Below are positions 11,481-20,250 of a stretch of DNA of 64,000 bases, piece by piece. Every line of letters starts with the position of its first letter. Within the stretch, counting starts at the first letter, position 1. Below the pieces are notes generated by a model. That model ran no database searches. It was not told the DNA's origin and worked only from the letters and a program-made list of their open reading frames with translations. Made by a program: the position numbers and the translations under genes. Origin of the DNA: Marinobacter sp. S6332 (GTDB lineage: Bacteria > Pseudomonadota > Gammaproteobacteria > Pseudomonadales > Oleiphilaceae); contig NZ_JALKAP010000010.1 of the NCBI RefSeq assembly GCF_023016045.1, positions 92,952-156,951 on the forward strand. Reading direction: 5' to 3'.

Positions 11481-12577
11481 AAATCCTTCAGGCACTGCCG
11501 GCCCTTAACAGTGGCGGAGTAGAAAGAGGCACCGTCGAGTTTGCTGCGGACCTTGTACGGCACGGCCACGAGTCCTTTGTCGTTTCCAATGGCGGCCCTC
11601 TAGCGAAACGCCTTGAGGAACAAGGCTCAACTCACATTGGAATGCCCATCCATCGCAAGTCACCGGCGTCGTTCGGGCAAATCCGCCCCATGCGAACCCT
11701 GATTCAAGAGCTGCAGCCAGACATTATTCACGTGCGCTCACGCATGCCGGCTTGGATTGTGCGCCTTGCATGGAAGGGGTTACCCACGCATCAACGGCCA
11801 GGGATTGTTTCAACCTTTCACGGCATGTACTCCGTTAATCCGTACAGCGCCATCATGGCAAAATCCGATCAGGTGATTGCAGTATCCAATTGCGTGCGGA
11901 ACTACATCATCCAAAACTATCAGGTTCCAGAGCAAAAACTGACGGTAATTCAGCGCGGTGTGGATGTGGATTATTTCCAGCGCAGAGAATTGAACGAGGC
12001 ATGGCGTCAGGCTTTGGTAACGAAGTTTCCCGAACTTGAAGACAAACGCATTCTGATGATGCCCGGGCGCATTTCGCGCTGGAAAGGCCAGTTGCAGTTT
12101 CTTGAAGCCATGCAGGAGATCACCCGCAAAAATCCAGATTGCCACGGTATTATTGTGGGCGGAGCAGAACCGGGCAAAGAGCGTTTTATGCAGGAGCTTG
12201 AGCGATATAGGGAGAAGCTTGGGCTTGCCAACAAGGTGACGTTTCTGGGGCAGAGAGACGACATGGCAGAGCTATACCTCTTTGCCGATCTGGTGTGCCA
12301 CATGTCCACCAAGCCGGAACCTTTCGGCCGCACAGTGACAGAAGCCCTGTCCTCCGGAACACCGGTGGTTGCCTTTAATCGAGGCGGCGCCGCAGAAACA
12401 TTACAAGCCTGTTTTCGCGACGGGCTGGTAACACCGGATGATACCCGTGAGTTCGCGCAGGTAGCCCTCAAACTGTTACAGGGCAGAACTCCAGCAATTA
12501 ACATTCCATACCGTTTTCGGCTTCAGGCGCAAACCGAGTCTACGCTCGATATATACCAGAGATTGGTGCAACAATAA
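11477..12577 (+). CDS. Glycosyltransferase family 4 (GT-B)
   Basis: Cytoplasmic retaining glycosyltransferase, probably acting on the lipopolysaccharide core. The N-terminal acceptor domain begins KILQALPALNSGGVERGTVE, the glycine-rich start of GT4 enzymes. The donor domain shows GRISRWKGQLQFLEA, VTFLGQRDDMAELYLFADLV and the E-x7-E motif in EPFGRTVTEALSSGTPVVA. It starts with TTG at 11477, supported by GGGAG 6 nt upstream, and shares TTGA with the stop of the preceding gene. It has 366 residues. It converges on a minus-strand pair of the same two families, separated by only 23 bp. Donor and acceptor are not predictable here. Confidence 0.88.
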   Translation: MKILQALPALNSGGVERGTVEFAADLVRHGHESFVVSNGGPLAKRLEEQGSTHIGMPIHRKSPASFGQIRPMRTLIQELQPDIIHVRSRMPAWIVRLAWKGLPTHQRPGIVSTFHGMYSVNPYSAIMAKSDQVIAVSNCVRNYIIQNYQVPEQKLTVIQRGVDVDYFQRRELNEAWRQALVTKFPELEDKRILMMPGRISRWKGQLQFLEAMQEITRKNPDCHGIIVGGAEPGKERFMQELERYREKLGLANKVTFLGQRDDMAELYLFADLVCHMSTKPEPFGRTVTEALSSGTPVVAFNRGGAAETLQACFRDGLVTPDDTREFAQVALKLLQGRTPAINIPYRFRLQAQTESTLDIYQRLVQQ

Positions 12578-12600
12578 CCCGATAAAGAGCGGGCCCGCAA

Positions 12601-13626
12601 TTACCGAAAGCGTTGCAGAGAGGGGATCAGTTTTTCTAATTGAGAAAGCACCAAATCACCGGCGCGATTGTCTTTATTGGCGTTACTTGGCAGACTAGGC
12701 ACACCTGATCCCAACTGGTGCAGATTACAGTATCCCGCCTCCTGAAAGCGCAGAAGGGCTTTACGGTGGCGTTCACTTGGCCTTGCATTGCCTGGTTCCA
12801 AAACAACGGTTGGCTTTTGGCTCGCAATTGCTTCATTAACCATCATCATGCTGTCCCCCGTGACAAAAACGGCATCCGCCGCGCCAAGATAGCTGCTCAT
12901 TACTTTTTTCGGTTCATTGCCCCACCAAACGGAGTCTGCCAACACTGACTGCGGCAACGCCTTTCTCAGCAACTGCTCACCTGTATTGCCCGTGCGCCGC
13001 GAGGTCGTAACAAGCCACCGGCAACCGTCTCGATCAGATAAATCCGCGACCAGCTCACCAAGTTGCCGCCATGTAGCTTCTTCATAAACAAAGCCTGACC
13101 CCGCACCACCAACAATAAGGCTGTAGAGCGGTTGTTGTGCCTGCTGCTGCACACTGTCTTGTAGCAAACGGCCCTTGCGGCTTTGCTCGCTCAGATTGGT
13201 TCCCGTTGGAACCAGATCCATAACGATATTGTGCGGCTCTCCGGTCGGCTCAAGGGTTAGGTGTGCTGCAAAGTCATTTGAATGTAGCCTACGGCTTGAA
13301 CCCAAAAACACATTCGGCACAGACCACTTTCGTGCCAAGGCAATATTCAAAAACGAAGTATTCCCGCCCGCAGAGATGATCAGATCCGGCGGTGTGCCAT
13401 CAAGACCATTTGTACGATAAAAAGCCTTGCCAACATTGGCACCTATGCCACGCACTTTGAACGCATAAGGCAAAAAAACACGAGCCGCTGGCCTCGCACG
13501 TAAACTGACCGTTTGCTCAGAGCAAACTAACTCGTATCGCTTCGACAACCAGTGCACCAAGCCCCGCGCTTGATTAACATGGCCGGGGACGCCATCTGAT
13601 AAAATCAGCACCTTCAATTTGGTCAC
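12601..13626 (-). CDS. ELM1/DUF1022-family putative glycosyltransferase, second copy
   Basis: A 341-residue relative of the gene at 10503-11480, with the same landmarks: LSDGVPGHVNQARGL, LIISAGGNTSFLN, IVGGAGSGFVYEEATW, TTSRRTGNTGEQLL, and VTGDSMMMVNEAIASQKPTVV. The two are clearly homologous but distant, so they probably differ in substrate rather than being a recent duplication. Start GTG at 13626 shares GTGA with the stop of the upstream glycosyltransferase. Members of this family occur in LPS core loci; the enzymatic activity is inferred only. Confidence 0.8.
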   Translation of the reverse strand: MTKLKVLILSDGVPGHVNQARGLVHWLSKRYELVCSEQTVSLRARPAARVFLPYAFKVRGIGANVGKAFYRTNGLDGTPPDLIISAGGNTSFLNIALARKWSVPNVFLGSSRRLHSNDFAAHLTLEPTGEPHNIVMDLVPTGTNLSEQSRKGRLLQDSVQQQAQQPLYSLIVGGAGSGFVYEEATWRQLGELVADLSDRDGCRWLVTTSRRTGNTGEQLLRKALPQSVLADSVWWGNEPKKVMSSYLGAADAVFVTGDSMMMVNEAIASQKPTVVLEPGNARPSERHRKALLRFQEAGYCNLHQLGSGVPSLPSNANKDNRAGDLVLSQLEKLIPSLQRFR

Positions 13627-14645
13627 TTACGGCCCATTACCTCCTGATAAATATTGAACGTTTCGGCAACCATATTATCGACCGTTAACGCCTGACGAGC
13701 CCAATCAAACAGTGCAGCCTGATCCTGCTTAGCCCTTTCAAGGTTTTGTGTCAGCCAGCTCAATCTATCGCTGAGCGCGCCAACATTATCGCACTCAACT
13801 AAATACTCAGGTGGCAGCACCTCCTCAGCACCAGGCACTCTTGTAGATAGCACGGGCAGACGGCTCAACAACGCCTCTGCCAACGCATAACTAAACCCTT
13901 CGCGATGAGAGGCGAACACAAGCAAGTCCGCAACCTGCATCATTGCCCGGACATCAGAGCAAAAGCCCGCCAGCTTTACGCACTGCTCCAAGCCTCTGTT
14001 GCGAATCATGCTTTCCAACTTTGGCCGCTCAGCTCCCTCTCCAACAATAATTAATTGCCCATGGCGGGGCTGCCACGCTGAAATCAGATTATCAAAGGCC
14101 TTGGTAGGTACCAACCGACCGACTGACAGGGTTATTGGAAGATGTGGGTTCAAGTCGAAAGTTTGCGCAAAAGCGGATCGGTCAACCGCCTGCTCGGAAT
14201 AAGGTTTCATACCGTTATAAACAACCCGCACATCAGGGTGTGTAAGATTGGAAACCACACCCTTACTGACACCTATCACTGTTTGCATCCTGGCAAACAT
14301 TCCAGTCGAACGCTTACTATTATGAATAGTCCCCATTCGATACCCGGGAACTACGGCCCTAATCTGTGCCAGCATTTCAACCGCTTTGTTAGCTTGGGCA
14401 TGAACGATATCCGGAGCTTCTTGTCGTAAAATCCAAGCAAGATGCGCTAACAATAGCGGATTACGGCGCCCTCCACTCAGGTCGAGCGGGATATGCTTCA
14501 CAGACGACTCGAAGCGGCTACGGTATTTTTTATGACCTATGGCGACCAGTTGACAGCCAGCGCCCGCCAAGCCGTTACTAAGCTCAACGAAATGGCTCTC
14601 AAGACCACCGTCTCCATCTCCGGCCATGACCTGACATACTTTCAT
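13623..14645 (-). CDS. Glycosyltransferase family 4 (GT-B)
   Basis: A 340-residue GT4 enzyme. Key segments are [19 protein letters not shown] at the N-terminus, [42 protein letters not shown], and the E-x7-E motif in [23 protein letters not shown] at 14645 has AGAGG 6 nt upstream; the TTG two codons earlier is less likely. It is followed by the ELM1-like gene with a 4 nt overlap. This pair faces a plus-strand pair made of the same two families. Role in core oligosaccharide assembly is inferred from the flanking waaA, lpxL and kdkA. Confidence 0.87.
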   Translation of the reverse strand: MKVCQVMAGDGDGGLESHFVELSNGLAGAGCQLVAIGHKKYRSRFESSVKHIPLDLSGGRRNPLLLAHLAWILRQEAPDIVHAQANKAVEMLAQIRAVVPGYRMGTIHNSKRSTGMFARMQTVIGVSKGVVSNLTHPDVRVVYNGMKPYSEQAVDRSAFAQTFDLNPHLPITLSVGRLVPTKAFDNLISAWQPRHGQLIIVGEGAERPKLESMIRNRGLEQCVKLAGFCSDVRAMMQVADLLVFASHREGFSYALAEALLSRLPVLSTRVPGAEEVLPPEYLVECDNVGALSDRLSWLTQNLERAKQDQAALFDWARQALTVDNMVAETFNIYQEVMGRK

Positions 14646-14772
14646 CAACAACCTCTTTGTATTAGTCAGGAGAATTGGCGCAACCCCTAACTGCCAGACA
14701 GAGCAGCCTGTGTTAATATTCCGCCTTTCGAAGATGCCAATGCTGACTGAAAGCTACACTTGGAGCAATTGC

Positions 14773-16188
14773 ATGATCTATCCCGTCATTATGGCTGGCG
14801 GCACCGGCTCGCGACTTTGGCCGCTGTCACGGCAACTTAACCCAAAACAGTTTCTCAAGCTGGCCGACGGCCCGCTTTCGATGCTGCAGAGCACAGTGGC
14901 CAGACTTGACGGAATAGACGCTCGCAAGCCACTGCTGATCTGCAATGAGGAACATCGCTTTTTGGCGGCAGAGCAAATGCGACAGTCCGGACTTGAAGAC
15001 AGCTGCATTATTCTTGAGCCTTGCGGTCGGAACACCGCCCCTGCCATCGCGCTGGCAGCACTGCGCCTTTGCGAAAGCAGCGATAGCGATGACCCGCTGA
15101 TGCTGGTACTTGCCGCTGACCATCTCATCAAGGATGTAGAGGCTTTTCAACAAGGCGTCACAAAAGCGATACCTTTAGCCAAAAAAGGCAAGCTTGTGAC
15201 CTTTGGAATTGTTCCCCATCAACCGGAAACCGGTTACGGATACATACACCGTGGCAACGAAATTTCTGCCGATTGCTACTCCGTTGATGGCTTTGTGGAA
15301 AAGCCAGATAGTCAAACAGCGAAGGCCTATCTTGAATCGGGAGAGTATCTCTGGAACAGCGGCATGTTTATGTTTGGTGCCCAGCAATACCTGAACGAGC
15401 TTGAGTTGCACCGCCCGGATATTCTCAAAGCCTGCCGCGCTGCCATGGCAGACACCGATGAAGACCTCCACTTTATACGGATAAACTCTGAGCTGTTCGC
15501 CAGTTGCCCCTCCGAATCCGTCGACTACGCCGTTATGGAAAAAACCGATCACGCTGCGGTTGTCTCTCTCGACGCTGGGTGGAGCGATATAGGCTCCTGG
15601 TCCGCTCTTTGGGAAGTTAGCGATAAAGACGCTGACGGCAATAGCCTGAGCGGTGACGTGATAGCTCTCCAAGCCAGCAACACCCTTGTGCGTGCAGACA
15701 GTAGGCTCGTCGCAACTATTGGTGTCGATGATCTCGTTATTATCGAAACCAAAGACGCGGTTCTTGTTGCTCGCAAAGACAAGGTTCAGGAAGTAAAAGC
15801 AGTGGTCGAGCAAATCCGCAATGATGGCCGGCACGAGCATATGAACCACCGCGAGGTCTATCGCCCCTGGGGCGTTTATGACTCCATAGACAGTGGCCAC
15901 CGTTATCAGGTCAAGCGAATCACTGTGAAGCCTGGCGCCAAGCTTTCCGTGCAGATGCATCATCACCGCGCGGAACACTGGATTGTCGTCAGCGGCACTG
16001 CAAAGGTAACAAACGGAGAAAAAACCTATCTGGTCACTGAAAATCAGTCCACTTATATCCCGATAGGACAGGTGCATTCTTTGGAAAACCCGGGCGTTAT
16101 CGATTTAGAGCTAATTGAAGTGCAGTCAGGATCCTATCTCGGTGAGGATGATATTGTGCGGTATGAAGACCGATACGGTAGAAAGTGA
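14773..16188 (+). CDS. manC: Mannose-1-phosphate guanylyltransferase / mannose-6-phosphate isomerase
   Basis: Bifunctional enzyme making GDP-mannose. The N-terminal nucleotidyltransferase has [14 protein letters not shown] and the PKQFL motif, LAADHLI, GYGYI and FVEKP. The C-terminal cupin isomerase domain has [28 protein letters not shown] and [12 protein letters not shown]. It has 471 residues from ATG at 14773 (E. coli ManC 478), with GGAG 8 nt upstream; the start at 14710 adds residues outside the fold. Its place inside the glycosyltransferase island says that at least one enzyme here uses GDP-mannose or a sugar derived from it. No manB, gmd or fcl is in this window. Confidence 0.96.
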   Translation: MIYPVIMAGGTGSRLWPLSRQLNPKQFLKLADGPLSMLQSTVARLDGIDARKPLLICNEEHRFLAAEQMRQSGLEDSCIILEPCGRNTAPAIALAALRLCESSDSDDPLMLVLAADHLIKDVEAFQQGVTKAIPLAKKGKLVTFGIVPHQPETGYGYIHRGNEISADCYSVDGFVEKPDSQTAKAYLESGEYLWNSGMFMFGAQQYLNELELHRPDILKACRAAMADTDEDLHFIRINSELFASCPSESVDYAVMEKTDHAAVVSLDAGWSDIGSWSALWEVSDKDADGNSLSGDVIALQASNTLVRADSRLVATIGVDDLVIIETKDAVLVARKDKVQEVKAVVEQIRNDGRHEHMNHREVYRPWGVYDSIDSGHRYQVKRITVKPGAKLSVQMHHHRAEHWIVVSGTAKVTNGEKTYLVTENQSTYIPIGQVHSLENPGVIDLELIEVQSGSYLGEDDIVRYEDRYGRK

Positions 16189-16236
16189 GGCTTTAAGTCT
16201 GCCTAACAAAGAGACCAAACAATCTAAGGGGTCGCA

Positions 16237-17136
16237 ATGATCTTCTGCATCTTTTCTTTCAATAGGGGCCAGTTCCTAGAAAACTGCATCCGCTCCATTG
16301 AGAGTTGCGCCCCAGGCCACCCCATCACGATTTTTGATGACAACAGCGACGACCCTGAAACAATACGAGTACTCGAAAACTATAGTAAGACGCACGACGT
16401 CATTCGACCCGATCAAAATGCAAAATCGCGTCATCACCTTGGTGGGCTCTATGGCAACATGCAGCTGGCCTTCGAAAAATTTCGCCATGCTGACTTAGTC
16501 TGTTACCTGCAAGATGACACTCAAATGGTGCGAAAATTGGGTGACGACGACTTTGCTAAAATTGAACACGCTTTTACCGCAGAGCCTTCGCTCGCCTTTA
16601 TAAGCCCATGCTTTATTCGCGGAATTAATTTTACTAAGAACGCCCAATACTCCTATAACTCTGGGCTTGGGCTCTATTTCAAGGAATCCACACCGCGCAG
16701 TTCAGGCGCCTATTTTTCCGCACTGCTCATAATGAAGCCCCAACGCCTGGTATCCGCCAAATGGACATTTTCTCACTCAGAGCCGGAAAATAATAAAGTA
16801 GCGGCCAAAGCTTTTACACTAATGGGCTACCTTCATGCCCCATTTGCTATGTGGCTGCCTGAGGTTCCAGCATATCGCGGCAAGAAAAAGACGATCGGTT
16901 TAAAGCTTGCTGAAAAAAAGAGAAACTGCGGTTACTATCCGTTTGCACTGATGTCAGAACAGGAAAGCACGTCTCTTAAACATAGAGACAGTCACAAGCT
17001 ACCTATTGCAGAAGACTTTTTGCGCTGTGATGGTTTTGAACCACCAAAACCATGGGCCTATAATCCGCTGGCGAATACTGGCTGGCTGAAACCCTTAAAT
17101 CAGCTTGAGGTGAGCGTCCGTCGTTTATTAAAGTAA
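16237..17136 (+). CDS. Putative GT-A-like glycosyltransferase, unnamed family (copy 1)
   Basis: I do not recognise a named family. The 299-residue soluble protein starts FCIFSFNRGQFLENCIRSIE, like the N-terminal strand and helix of GT2 enzymes, then has ITIFDDNSDD, LGGLYGNMQLAFE and CYLQDDTQMVR, where QDD could be the metal-binding DxD equivalent. The C-terminal half carries APFAMWLPEVPAYRGKKKT and LPIAEDFLRC. The gene at 19332-20243 is a clear paralogue sharing all these blocks. ATG at 16237 follows AAGGGG. No membrane segment is seen. By context it probably adds a sugar to the core oligosaccharide; this is inference. Confidence 0.75.
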   Translation: MIFCIFSFNRGQFLENCIRSIESCAPGHPITIFDDNSDDPETIRVLENYSKTHDVIRPDQNAKSRHHLGGLYGNMQLAFEKFRHADLVCYLQDDTQMVRKLGDDDFAKIEHAFTAEPSLAFISPCFIRGINFTKNAQYSYNSGLGLYFKESTPRSSGAYFSALLIMKPQRLVSAKWTFSHSEPENNKVAAKAFTLMGYLHAPFAMWLPEVPAYRGKKKTIGLKLAEKKRNCGYYPFALMSEQESTSLKHRDSHKLPIAEDFLRCDGFEPPKPWAYNPLANTGWLKPLNQLEVSVRRLLK

Positions 17137-17232
17137 CTCAGGCGTCCCACGAGCAATCCCGAAGTTGTATTACCCCTGACTCAAGGGCCGCCTCTGGCCT
17201 CGGAGTCAAAGATTACTTACAGGACTGACACC

Positions 17233-18063
17233 ATGAAGCTTTCTGTCATTATGACCACTTACAATTCGCCAGAGTGGCTTGAAAAAGTTCTGTGGGGATA
17301 CAGCGTCCAGTCCCATGAAGACTTCGAGATGATCATTGGAGACGACGGATCTACAAAAGAAACCCAAGAGGTTATCGACCGCATTCGTGACGAAACCGGC
17401 ATGAAGATTAAACACGTATGGCAGGAAGACAATGGCTTTCGGAAGTGTCGAATCCTGAATAAATCTATCTTAGAGGTAGAGTCAGAGTATGTCGTTTTTA
17501 CTGACGGCGACTGCATACCTCGCAAAGACTTCCTAGAAGTTCATGCCCGGGAAGCGGAGCCTAATAAATACCTTTCTGGCGGGTATCACAAGCTCCCTAT
17601 GAGCACCAGCAAGGCCATTACTAAAGACGACATCATCAGTGGGCGCTGCTTTGATCTAAAATGGTTAAAAGCTAACGGTCTTAAATCCAGCCATAAAAAC
17701 AGTAAGCTCACGGCAACCCCGCTCAAGGCGAAGATATTTAACGCCCTCACACCAACAGCCTGCAACTTCAAAGGCTCCAATGGCTCAGCTTGGCTTAAGG
17801 ATATCTTGGCGGTGAACGGCTTTGACGAACGAATGCCTTGGGGCGGACTTGATCGTGAGTTTGGCGTAAGGCTCACTAATTTAGGCATCAAGCCCAAACA
17901 CGTCCGTTACAACGCTATTGTTATCCATTTGGACCATAAGCGGGGGTATAAAGATCCAGAGCTTGTCGCAGCTAATAAGGCTTTGCGTGTGGATTCCGAA
18001 AAACAAGGAATTACACGCACCACTCACGGGATAGAACAACTCTCGCGCCCCGAACAGCGTTAA
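17233..18063 (+). CDS. Glycosyltransferase family 2 (GT-A)
   Basis: A 276-residue inverting glycosyltransferase. The N-terminus SVIMTTYNSPEWLEKVLWGY and IIGDDGSTKETQEVI is the GT2 nucleotide-binding fold; FTDGDCIPR holds the DxD metal motif. The C-terminal part, NGFDERMPWGGLDREFGVRL, matches the acceptor-side ED/DRE region seen in chondroitin-polymerase-like and LPS GT2 enzymes. ATG at 17233 follows AGGA. It overlaps the convergent gene by 4 bp. Donor unknown. The cytosolic face of the inner membrane is the likely site. Confidence 0.87.
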   Translation: MKLSVIMTTYNSPEWLEKVLWGYSVQSHEDFEMIIGDDGSTKETQEVIDRIRDETGMKIKHVWQEDNGFRKCRILNKSILEVESEYVVFTDGDCIPRKDFLEVHAREAEPNKYLSGGYHKLPMSTSKAITKDDIISGRCFDLKWLKANGLKSSHKNSKLTATPLKAKIFNALTPTACNFKGSNGSAWLKDILAVNGFDERMPWGGLDREFGVRLTNLGIKPKHVRYNAIVIHLDHKRGYKDPELVAANKALRVDSEKQGITRTTHGIEQLSRPEQR

Positions 18064-19289
18064 GAACGGGGGCGTGACGACATCAAGTCTTGGCAGAGTT
18101 GGTAAAAGTTATCGGCAATCTCGTCACGCTGATAGCCTTGAAGCGTGTCAAAATTACCTGCGAGTTGCTCATAGATCCCATCATTCACCCAGCGGACCAG
18201 CATTTGAGATAAAGACGCCTGAGTTGGCTCAAAATACTCGACAACGCCGTTGAGAGCGCCCTTCATTTGATAGCCAGAAACAACCAGCGACGGTTTTCTG
18301 TAGAGCAGCACATCAACATCAATCCCGGACGCCTTACTTTTTCCGTATACTTCGTGATACTTCCGAAAATGAGTGTCAACTTGGATAGGTGCTAGCAAAA
18401 AGTCGATACTCTTAACTTTTTCTTCAAACACCTCGGCTGGCACGTAGCTTTCGCTGTAGTCCAAAGAGAACATCTGGCCTTCCAGTGATTTGAACTTCGC
18501 AAGAATCGACTGCGCTTGTTTATCGGCAGCCTTTCCAAGCAAAACAAGCCGAACCGGTTTTTTGAGCTGGGTCAAACACGCTTTGAGAGCGCTGAACACT
18601 AAATCAAAGTCCTTCTTTGCATTCGTCACCTTTCCTGTGATCGCGATTCGGACCTCTTCATCACTTTTCGTTAGGGTCTGATGTTTTGTTCCAAGAAATC
18701 CAAATGGCAACACCGGAGGTAACACCCGGGAAGCGGGTAGCCATTTGTTTTTCAGCACATAATCGGTAATGGCTTGATTGGGAAACATAAAGTAATCAAT
18801 TTTTCGGAATAGCCTATTTTTTGCGCGCCACTCCCCGCCAAGCAACACTTTTCGAATCAGGTGAGAGAGGATGCCAAAGATGTTCACAAATGGCTTGTGG
18901 AAATGTCCCCAAGGGGCAAAATCGCAATGTGCATTATGCACCCTGACCATTGAGGGCGCTGCGGACTCGATTTGAGCCAGCTCATTCCAGTAGTGGCGAA
19001 TCGTGTTGAAATATAGGATATCCGCAGACTCAAAGACGGCTTTCATTCGCCGAACAAACACCTCAACTGACTCATCAGGCTTTTTCAGGTGTGCAGTGAA
19101 AACGGAACCGCTGTTGGCATCTAACCCTGCATCTTCAAAAATTTTCGGCAGTGTCACAATCGAAATCTTGAAAAGGCCGTTTCCCAGAACCTCAACAATA
19201 TTCCGAATCAGCTCACTGTGGTGGTGCAGCTCGACCACGACAAGATGAATGACCGGCTTCACTTTGTCATCCAATGCAACTTGATTCAT
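18060..19289 (-). CDS. Putative glycosyltransferase, GT-B-like
   Basis: A 409-residue protein that I assign only weakly. It starts with PVIHLVVVELHHHSELI, has MVRVHNAHCDFAPWG in the first half, and a second Rossmann-like half with RIAITGKVTNAKKDFDLVFSAL, VRLVLLGKAADKQAQ and IDFLLAPIQ, then KSKASGIDVDVLLYRKPSLVV. That layout resembles GT4/GT1 donor domains, but the usual E-x7-E is replaced by a divergent segment (YHEVYGKSKASG). It lies among glycosyltransferases and is first in no clear operon: 42 bp separate it from the next upstream gene, so co-transcription with 19332-22434 is plausible. A core sugar transfer role is inferred. Confidence 0.65.
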   Translation of the reverse strand: MNQVALDDKVKPVIHLVVVELHHHSELIRNIVEVLGNGLFKISIVTLPKIFEDAGLDANSGSVFTAHLKKPDESVEVFVRRMKAVFESADILYFNTIRHYWNELAQIESAAPSMVRVHNAHCDFAPWGHFHKPFVNIFGILSHLIRKVLLGGEWRAKNRLFRKIDYFMFPNQAITDYVLKNKWLPASRVLPPVLPFGFLGTKHQTLTKSDEEVRIAITGKVTNAKKDFDLVFSALKACLTQLKKPVRLVLLGKAADKQAQSILAKFKSLEGQMFSLDYSESYVPAEVFEEKVKSIDFLLAPIQVDTHFRKYHEVYGKSKASGIDVDVLLYRKPSLVVSGYQMKGALNGVVEYFEPTQASLSQMLVRWVNDGIYEQLAGNFDTLQGYQRDEIADNFYQLCQDLMSSRPRS

Positions 19290-19331
19290 AACGTTCTAAC
19301 CAGTCCAATTCGGCAGAGAGCCGCCAGCATT

Positions 19332-20243
19332 TTATAGCTTGAATAAACGCCTAAGGGCCAACTCTAAGCTATTCAGTTTTTTGAGCCAGCGGCTCCCTTG
19401 CATGGGATAGTATCCCCAAGGCGTTGGCAGGTTGCTGTTCGTACACTCCAGAAAATCTTCTGCAATAGGCAGCACATCAGGCGACCGGGTATTTAAGTTG
19501 CGGACCTCCTGCTCGCTCATTATCTTATAGGGGTACAGCCCGCAGCCTCTTGCCCTTTCTGCCAACTTCAACGCTAGGGTTTTACGCTTTCCGCGGTATG
19601 CGGGCACCTCTGGTAGCCACATTGCGAACGGCGAAAATAGGTGGCCTATCCGTTCGAAATGCTGTCTCGCCTGCTGGTCGTTCTCGGGTTCATTTCTACG
19701 AAACAACCAGCCTTTATCCAACAACCTAGAAGGGCGAACAATCAGAATAGCTGAGAAGTACTGGCCTGCGCTCTGCCCTGTATCGCTTCGGCGATAGGCC
19801 GCTAAATCGGGATTGAAATCCAATGTTGAGACATCCCGCTCTCGGTTTATCCCTTTTAAAAAACATGGATGAAGAAATGCAAGGTTTGGATTTTCATCAA
19901 ACGTGCGATCAAACCCTGCTATTTCATCGCTAGCAAGAGGCCGGACAACTTGCATGTCATCTTGCAAAAAACAAACAAGACTGCGGTCGGCCGCATACTC
20001 CAGCGCCGACTGCATATTGCCATACAACCCCCCCAGCTTGTGGGTAGACTGGTTTCCAGGCTGCAGCACTTCATGCTTCTCAGCGAGTCGGGCGAGCACA
20101 TCGCGGGTGTACTCGTCGTAGCTTTCGTCGTCAAATATTGCAATGTCCGCATCCGGTACACACTGTTCAATTGTGCTTATACAGTGTTCCAAAAACCGAC
20201 CGCGATTGAATGAAAAAATACAAAATAGAAGCCGAGTATTCAT
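19332..20243 (-). CDS. Putative GT-A-like glycosyltransferase, unnamed family (copy 2)
   Basis: Paralogue, in opposite orientation, of the gene at 16237-17136. The 303 residues share FCIFSFNRGRFLEHCIS, IAIFDDESYDE, LGGLYGNMQSALE, CFLQDDMQVVR, HPCFLKGIN, SPFAMWLPEVPAYRGKRKT, YKIMSEQE and LPIAEDFLECT. Identity looks near one half by eye. Conservation of the QDD and WLPEVPAYRGK blocks suggests both copies are active. The upstream O-antigen-ligase-like gene ends 7 nt before its start, which argues for one operon reading leftward from 22434. Function inferred from fold and context only. Confidence 0.75.
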   Translation of the reverse strand: MNTRLLFCIFSFNRGRFLEHCISTIEQCVPDADIAIFDDESYDEYTRDVLARLAEKHEVLQPGNQSTHKLGGLYGNMQSALEYAADRSLVCFLQDDMQVVRPLASDEIAGFDRTFDENPNLAFLHPCFLKGINRERDVSTLDFNPDLAAYRRSDTGQSAGQYFSAILIVRPSRLLDKGWLFRRNEPENDQQARQHFERIGHLFSPFAMWLPEVPAYRGKRKTLALKLAERARGCGLYPYKIMSEQEVRNLNTRSPDVLPIAEDFLECTNSNLPTPWGYYPMQGSRWLKKLNSLELALRRLFKL

Positions 20244-20250
20244 ATAAAAC

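Noticed and set aside
15175..16077. 300-codon open frame opposite manC
   Set aside because: Antisense shadow of a well-conserved gene; no recognisable motif or ribosome site.
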